Below, in pieces: positions 5,025-9,007 of a stretch of DNA of 9,007 nt. The DNA is taken from NCBI GenBank assembly GCA_020355945.1, contig CP070627.1, positions 7,791,846 to 7,800,852 on the forward strand, written 5' to 3'. The stretch comes from Candidatus Aminicenantota bacterium (lineage in GTDB: Bacteria; Acidobacteriota; Aminicenantia; UBA2199). Below the pieces are notes generated by a model. The model saw nothing but the letters and a program-made list of their open reading frames with translations, had not been told where the DNA came from and made no database searches. Numbering within the stretch: the stretch's first letter is position 1; every line of letters starts with the position of its first letter. Both the position numbers and the translations under genes were made by a program.

Positions 5025-6725
5025 ATGAAGACATTGAACCATCGATTGATTGTTATTTTCATTTTTATTTCAATTTCGTTGATTTTTACCTTTGGCAGTT
5101 GGGTTTCAGCGGACCAGGAAACCATGGATCCCAGGAAATTGAGCCTGGAAGAGCTCTACAAGGTAAGACCCTTCAGCGGTACAGCGGCACGAGAAATCAA
5201 ATTTTCCAAAAGCGATCGCTACCTCTCATTCCTGTGGACCAGCTACGAAGAAATGATAAACCCCCGTCTCTTGACCGGCCGGGCTCGCATCGGTTACGAT
5301 CTCTACGTTTTTGACCTCAAAAAAAAGACATTGACACGCGTCACTTCCCTGGATATCATGAAGCAGTTCGACCCACCGGAAGACTATGAAAAATTTGTAA
5401 AAAAAAGAAAACAACTGGAAGAAGAAGAAAAAAAATTGCAAGAAATGTTCTTCGCCCAAAGAGACTACCTGGAGAATAAAGATGTGGACCTGGAGAAATT
5501 CGAAAAAGAAGAGATTGAAAAACTAAAAAAAGAACAGGAAGAAAAAAAGCAGAAGAAAAAAGAAGAAGAAAAAACAAAAAAAGACCAAAAAAAAGAAAAA
5601 GGCGAAGATGAAGAAGATGAAAAAAAGAAAAAAGATAAAGAAGAAAAAGAGCTGGAATTATGGGAGTTAAGGGATAAATTAAAAGAGAAAAAAGAAAAGG
5701 AAAAAATAAAACAAGAAGATTTATATCCCGGTGTGACCAAATACGTTTGGGCCAAAGACTCCGATGAATTGATATTCCAGTACAGGGGCGACCTGTTTCG
5801 CTATTTCCCGGGTTCGAAAAAAATCCTTCGCTTAACCATGACCGATGAAACGGAATCCATTATTGCCTATACAAAGAAGGGTGAGGGGTATTATTTTTCT
5901 AAAGAAAATAAAGTTTTTATGGTAAAATTCAATTCTTCCTACATCCACCAAATCAATCACCAATTATCAAAAGAAAAGAAATTTAAAATATTTTCCACGA
6001 AAATTTGCCCCAATGACCGATGGATGTTGATTCTTGCTTCAAAAAGAGATGGGAAACCTGCCTTGCGGGAAGTCAATATTATGAGTTACAAAAAACGGTT
6101 TGCCGAACCTACTAAAGTGAAACGCCAGGTGGCGGATGATAAAAGAAATCAACCCTTCTACAGACTGATCTTGAGAAAAATTCGCCAAACCAATTTTGGC
6201 AAAGAACCGGAACATATTTTTGAAATCCCGGGGGGTGATGTCTGGTATGAGTTCAGTGATATTGAATGGAGCAAAGATGGCTCCAAATACGCGTTTATGA
6301 CCTGGGAACGGGAAAAAGGCGATTTAAAAATCTGGCTGGGTATCACTCTTGCCGATAAAAAGCCGGAACTGCTCTTTGAGATGAAAGAAAAAATTGGGTT
6401 TAAAAGGTTTTATCATGACAATATCAAATTTACCCCCAACGGCAAATACTTATTGACCATTTTAAACAATGAAGCAGGATTCAGGCAGCCGGTCATGTTT
6501 GATTTAAAGACCAAAGAAAAGAAAGAACTCATCAAGGGAAATTTTGAATCGTTACCCATCATCGGATTCAGTAAAGACGGCAAATTTTTCTATGTACGAT
6601 CGGACCGGCAAGGGCCCTCGATGCAGAGTGTATACAAAGTATCTTTAGAAAACGGTCAAATGACACGTATTGGCAAACCTGGTGTGATGCACAAAGCATC
6701 TGCCATTTCCCACAACAGTAGATGA
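5025..6725 (+). CDS. S9 family peptidase, N-terminal part (signal peptide and beta-propeller), ended by an in-frame TGA
   Basis: This is the first 566 codons of a gene that would encode 871 residues if the TGA at 6723-6725 were sense. The ATG at 5025 is chosen because GGAG (5015-5018) is 6 nt upstream and a classic signal peptide begins there: basic MKTLNHR, a hydrophobic core (8-22), and a likely cleavage after VSA (27-29). An ATG 25 codons upstream (4950) lies in repeat sequence and lacks a site. Next comes a region with repeated S-K/D-D-R/G propeller-blade motifs (for example SKSDRYLSF, SKDGSKYAF, TPNGKYLLT, SKDGKFFYV) that in this family forms the gating beta-propeller. A Lys/Glu-rich insert occupies about 119-231. 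On its own this fragment lacks the catalytic domain and would be inactive. Family S9 enzymes cleave short peptides, often after Pro; exact specificity is unknown. Likely periplasmic or exported. Confidence 0.85.
   Translation: MKTLNHRLIVIFIFISISLIFTFGSWVSADQETMDPRKLSLEELYKVRPFSGTAAREIKFSKSDRYLSFLWTSYEEMINPRLLTGRARIGYDLYVFDLKKKTLTRVTSLDIMKQFDPPEDYEKFVKKRKQLEEEEKKLQEMFFAQRDYLENKDVDLEKFEKEEIEKLKKEQEEKKQKKKEEEKTKKDQKKEKGEDEEDEKKKKDKEEKELELWELRDKLKEKKEKEKIKQEDLYPGVTKYVWAKDSDELIFQYRGDLFRYFPGSKKILRLTMTDETESIIAYTKKGEGYYFSKENKVFMVKFNSSYIHQINHQLSKEKKFKIFSTKICPNDRWMLILASKRDGKPALREVNIMSYKKRFAEPTKVKRQVADDKRNQPFYRLILRKIRQTNFGKEPEHIFEIPGGDVWYEFSDIEWSKDGSKYAFMTWEREKGDLKIWLGITLADKKPELLFEMKEKIGFKRFYHDNIKFTPNGKYLLTILNNEAGFRQPVMFDLKTKEKKELIKGNFESLPIIGFSKDGKFFYVRSDRQGPSMQSVYKVSLENGQMTRIGKPGVMHKASAISHNSR
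5379..5717 (+). other. Lys/Glu-rich coiled-coil-like insert encoded by an A-rich tract
   Basis: Residues about 119-231 of the S9 protein are almost entirely Lys, Glu, Gln and Asp, with runs such as EEEEKKLQE and KKKEEEKTKK, consistent with a long charged helix or coil. The DNA is strongly purine-biased on the plus strand, with A7 (5576-5582) and A8 (5587-5594) runs. The insert interrupts the first part of the propeller, between FDLKKKTLTRVTS and TKYVWAKDSDEL. Frame is kept throughout, so it is a real protein segment. Confidence 0.75.
6723..6725 (+). other. In-frame TGA where Trp is expected in the S9 peptidase gene
   Basis: The codons around the TGA read ISHNSR-TGA-LATNFGNWG. Beta-propeller blades in this family commonly read S-x-D/N-G/S-K/R-W-L/M-A, so Trp (TGG) is expected at this position and a single G-to-A change would explain the stop. 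The frame continues without another stop for 304 codons, with all catalytic motifs intact. Causes could be a sequencing error, a recent nonsense mutation or stop readthrough. Confidence 0.85.
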
Positions 6726-7640
6726 TTGGCCACCAATTTCGGTAATTGGGGAAAACGGCCGGAACTCTATTTGCTGGACACCGACACCGGGTCAGCAAAA
6801 ATGTTAACCCTCAGCCACCGGAAAGATTGGGACCAATACAATTTTATCAAACCGGAGCAGTTTCAATTTAAAAACCGTCATGGGGATATCATCTGCGGTA
6901 TGATTTTTAAGCCCTACGGCTGGAAACCCGGGGATAAACGACCCGGTATTATTTATTTGTATGGTGGGCCATTGCAGGATCGTCACACCGTGGAAGTGGA
7001 TAACTTCAGTATCCTCTCTTACATGTTCCAGATGATTATGGCTGCCAAGCATGGATATGTGACCATTAACATCGATCCCCGGGGACAGACGGGTTATGGT
7101 CGAGCTTTTTCGGAAGCCAACTGGCAGCAGCCGGGAAAACCCCAGGTGGAAGACCTGGAAGACCTGGTGGCCCATATTAAAACCGGTTTTGGAGTGGATA
7201 CTTCCAGGTTGGGGCTTCACGGCTGGAGTTTTGGTGGGTTCCAGACCTTGATGACCATGTTCACGTCCCCTGATACCTTTGCCTGTGGGATTGCAGTGGC
7301 CAGTGTCACGGAATGGGAAAACTACAACGCCTGGTATGCCGGTTCCACCATTGGAAAATCCGTGAGAGGCAAACCCACACTGCGGAAATACTCTCTCATC
7401 CCGTTGGCCAAAAACCTGAAAAAACCGTTACTGTTGGTACACGGTATGATGGACCCCAATGTGTTGTTCCAGGACACCTTGAATGTTTACAAAGCGCTGC
7501 TTGAGGCGGGTAAAGAAACCCTGGTGGACCTTTTCCTGGACCCTGAAGGCAAACACGGACTGGGTGGAAATGTGCAAAACAAAGCCGTGTACAAAAAGTT
7601 CGCAACCTTTTTCCTCCGCCACCTGGGAACGTACGATTAA
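6726..7640 (+). CDS. S9 family peptidase, C-terminal part (complete alpha/beta-hydrolase catalytic domain)
   Basis: This is the continuation, in the same frame, of the gene starting at 5025. It covers the last propeller strands (NWGKRPELYLLD) and the full Peptidase_S9 hydrolase domain. In fragment numbering, oxyanion-region YLYGG is at 77-81, DPRGQTGYG at 117-125, the nucleophile elbow GWSFGG at 166-171 (Ser168), catalytic Asp243 in HGMMDPN and His277 in EGKHGLGG. In the full protein these are near 735, 810 and 844. The triad is intact. The TTG immediately after the TGA has no Shine-Dalgarno site, so independent translation is doubtful, and the fragment would lack a signal peptide. Stop TAA. 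It converges with the methyltransferase-like gene, 150 bp apart. Confidence 0.85.
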   Translation: MATNFGNWGKRPELYLLDTDTGSAKMLTLSHRKDWDQYNFIKPEQFQFKNRHGDIICGMIFKPYGWKPGDKRPGIIYLYGGPLQDRHTVEVDNFSILSYMFQMIMAAKHGYVTINIDPRGQTGYGRAFSEANWQQPGKPQVEDLEDLVAHIKTGFGVDTSRLGLHGWSFGGFQTLMTMFTSPDTFACGIAVASVTEWENYNAWYAGSTIGKSVRGKPTLRKYSLIPLAKNLKKPLLLVHGMMDPNVLFQDTLNVYKALLEAGKETLVDLFLDPEGKHGLGGNVQNKAVYKKFATFFLRHLGTYD

Positions 7641-7654
7641 AAAGGAAAAAGGAA

Positions 7655-7702
7655 AGGTGCCAGGCAAAGTTTTTTATTTCGCACATTTTTGCACCTATTT
7701 TT
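7655..7702. terminator. Weak bidirectional terminator candidate between convergent genes
   Basis: AGGTGC (7655-7660) pairs with GCACCT (7691-7696) across a 30-nt loop. T-rich sequence follows on the plus strand (ATTTTTCC, 7697-7704), and on the minus strand T3-CC-T5-CC-T5 follows the stem. The long loop makes it weak. The AGGTGCCAGGCA at 7655-7666 contains the palindrome TGCC-A-GGCA (7658-7666) and resembles short dispersed TGCCTGGCACC repeats. Confidence 0.3.
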
Positions 7703-7790
7703 CCATTATTTCAATATTATTAATACCACAAAACCTGAAAATTCTCAAGTTCTCCTCCTCCTTCATACACCACAATATAAAATACATATT

Positions 7791-8924
7791 TTAAGCCTCC
7801 GTCCCCATTTTATCCCCTGGCGGCAGCACTGCCAAAAGACGCATATTAACCGCATGTCTTAAAAAATTGCCGACTCCGGAATGAGGTATTTTTATGTCCA
7901 CCAGCAGTTGATTGAGATTCGTCGTACCGGATGCAGCCAAACACAATTGCGCTTGCCATGACTGAAGCTCGATGGAACCGATACTTTCACATTCCTTTAT
8001 GGGTCTTAATGTACAACCATTGGAATCTTCCGGGTCTTCCCATTGAAAAAGAGGCAAACGTTTGGGCCGCCATAAATAGATATCCCCGGAATCCCATGCT
8101 ATTTTTACGGGTTGATGGTCTTCTCTCCCCAGGAAGAAATAATGGTCCGGGGGTGAGGCATTCACCAGTTCCGCCACCTGCCAACGCTGAGGTTCCTTTA
8201 GTTTTTCCAACTTCTCTGCAACTTCTTTTTTTTCCACATATTGGGCAGGGTCATAGAATTTGGGGATTACCCAGTCGATGAACTGGCCCCCACATTGTTC
8301 AATGCATTCCAGCAGCCGCGATACCGTGAATATCTTATCCGTGGAAATATTTACCAGTTCTTTAAGCGCTGCTGGTTCTCCCTTGCTCAGCCGTTCCATG
8401 AAGGCTTTGCGATGAAAAGCCGGGTGATTTTTGGGCAATTGATGGATCACAGAAGCGGTAATTCTCTTTATTTTGGGAAAATTTTTACCATGGATATTTT
8501 TTATATCCGCGGCAAAATGTTTTACGATGGTACCGAGCATGTCCAGGCCATAGTACCCGGCATACCCATAAACGCCGCTGGCAATCACTCCACCTGGCTT
8601 TAACAAAGATATCAAACGGCTCAACAGTGGGCAGATATCCGGGGCAGCGGATTTTAGCCCTGCTGCGGCAATATAGTCAAAGGCTCCAGGCCCTTGTTTA
8701 TGGTCTTCAGAGATTAAAGAATCAATAGCCAATCTTTGTACAACTGCTTCGGGGAACTGACTTTCCATGAGGTGAAGAATTTCTTCATTTTCTCCTACAT
8801 AAAGAATTCGCTGATCTTTCCAATTCTTTTTGAAGGGAAAAAGTACAGGATGAACAAAATCTTTCAACGCAGTTATATATTCCATATCCAGGTTTTCTAA
8901 CGGTACTTCCTTTAATGGACTCAT
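7791..8924 (-). CDS. Class I methyltransferase-like protein with a degenerate SAM-binding motif
   Basis: This 377-residue protein has the order of a Rossmann-type methyltransferase: a strand and ILYVGENEE (40-48) where motif I (V-L-D-x-G-x-G-x-G) is expected, FDYIAAAGL (82-90) at the motif-III-like strand, and LLKPGGVIASGVYG (107-120), the conserved LKPGG turn. Residues about 160-230 (HQLPKNHPAFHRKAF, STDKIFTVSRLLECIEQCGGQFI, FYDPAQY) resemble the 'methyltransferase regulatory' tail of polyketide and unusual class I methyltransferases. The C-terminal ~80 residues are undefined, perhaps a small helical domain. Motif I keeps only one glycine, so SAM binding may be altered or lost. ATG at 8924 has AGGAG at 8940-8936, an 11-nt gap, and an in-frame TAA just upstream (about 8942-8940) bounds the frame. 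Stop TAA. It shares the strand of the FkbH operon but is separated from it by four kb. Specific substrate unknown. Confidence 0.65.
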   Translation of the reverse strand: MSPLKEVPLENLDMEYITALKDFVHPVLFPFKKNWKDQRILYVGENEEILHLMESQFPEAVVQRLAIDSLISEDHKQGPGAFDYIAAAGLKSAAPDICPLLSRLISLLKPGGVIASGVYGYAGYYGLDMLGTIVKHFAADIKNIHGKNFPKIKRITASVIHQLPKNHPAFHRKAFMERLSKGEPAALKELVNISTDKIFTVSRLLECIEQCGGQFIDWVIPKFYDPAQYVEKKEVAEKLEKLKEPQRWQVAELVNASPPDHYFFLGREDHQPVKIAWDSGDIYLWRPKRLPLFQWEDPEDSNGCTLRPIKECESIGSIELQSWQAQLCLAASGTTNLNQLLVDIKIPHSGVGNFLRHAVNMRLLAVLPPGDKMGTEA

Positions 8925-8950
8925 GATTTCATTGTCTCCTTAAGTTCATC

Positions 8951-9006
8951 CTATCTACCTACTACCTACTACCTACTACCTACTACTTACTACTTACTAC
9001 TTACTA
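8951..9006. repeat. Tandem heptamer array at the window end
   Basis: Eight consecutive 7-bp units are visible: CTATCTA, then CCTACTA four times (8958-8985), then CTTACTA three times (8986-9006). The array may continue beyond the window. It lies upstream of the methyltransferase-like gene on its coding strand (unit TAGTAGG/TAGTAAG). Such heptamer tracts resemble the short tandemly repeated sequences (STRR) of some cyanobacteria and other large genomes, and can vary in copy number. Both unit types carry stop codons, so it is not coding. Confidence 0.8.
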
Positions 9007-9007
9007 A

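Noticed and set aside
5576..5594. Programmed frameshift at the A7/A8 runs
   Set aside because: The zero frame stays open and conserved on both sides; no useful alternative frame is present.
5465..5755. Antisense frame rich in Ser and Phe opposite the peptidase insert
   Set aside because: It is the complement of the Lys/Glu-rich (AAA/GAA) codons; low complexity, with no start signal or domain.
6723..6725. Selenocysteine at the S9 TGA
   Set aside because: The position lies in the propeller away from the active site, Trp is expected there, and no obvious SECIS-like stem follows immediately.
8951..9006. CRISPR array
   Set aside because: Contiguous 7-bp units with no spacers.

Overview
The window looks like bacterial chromosomal DNA of moderate, AT-leaning composition. 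Compact genes have clear Shine-Dalgarno sites, one protein carries a Sec signal peptide, and there are several short intergenic repeats. No rRNA, tRNA, CRISPR array, transposase or phage gene is visible. The mix of an NRPS/PKS-type FkbH protein, an MGT-type glycosyltransferase, a secreted S9 peptidase with a Lys/Glu-rich insert, and tandem heptamers would suit an uncultured Gram-negative-type lineage rich in secondary metabolism, such as the Acidobacteriota/Aminicenantes group. That placement is a guess from gene style, not something the sequence proves.

Layout. The left third (1-3227) is a minus-strand operon read right to left. It holds a stand-alone FkbH-like HAD-IIIC/GNAT protein (3215-1407), an MGT/UDPGT-type glycosyltransferase (1346-72), and the first six codons of a further gene running off the left edge (20-1). 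A 429-bp gap (3228-3656) follows, holding three inverted repeats and a 17-bp tandem duplication. Next come a minus-strand stand-alone RsbRD N-terminal-domain protein (4229-3657) and, divergent from it, a plus-strand PspC-domain membrane protein (4349-4813). Downstream on the plus strand is a secreted S9 (prolyl oligopeptidase/DPP IV-like) peptidase gene (5025-7640). It is cut into two in-frame pieces by a TGA at 6723-6725, where homologues would be expected to have Trp. A convergent minus-strand class I methyltransferase-like gene (8924-7791) follows, and the window ends in an array of 7-bp repeats (8951-9006).

How the parts may work together. FkbH, the glycosyltransferase and possibly the methyltransferase-like protein are tailoring or precursor-type enzymes of natural-product clusters. 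This suggests the window lies at or beside an NRPS/PKS locus whose assembly-line genes are outside it. The RsbRD_N and PspC proteins belong to stress and envelope signalling families and share a divergent intergenic region. The S9 peptidase is probably periplasmic or exported. I see no convincing new multi-gene system. The features most worth checking are the in-frame TGA in an otherwise intact peptidase, the palindromes upstream of the FkbH operon, and the repeat elements between genes.
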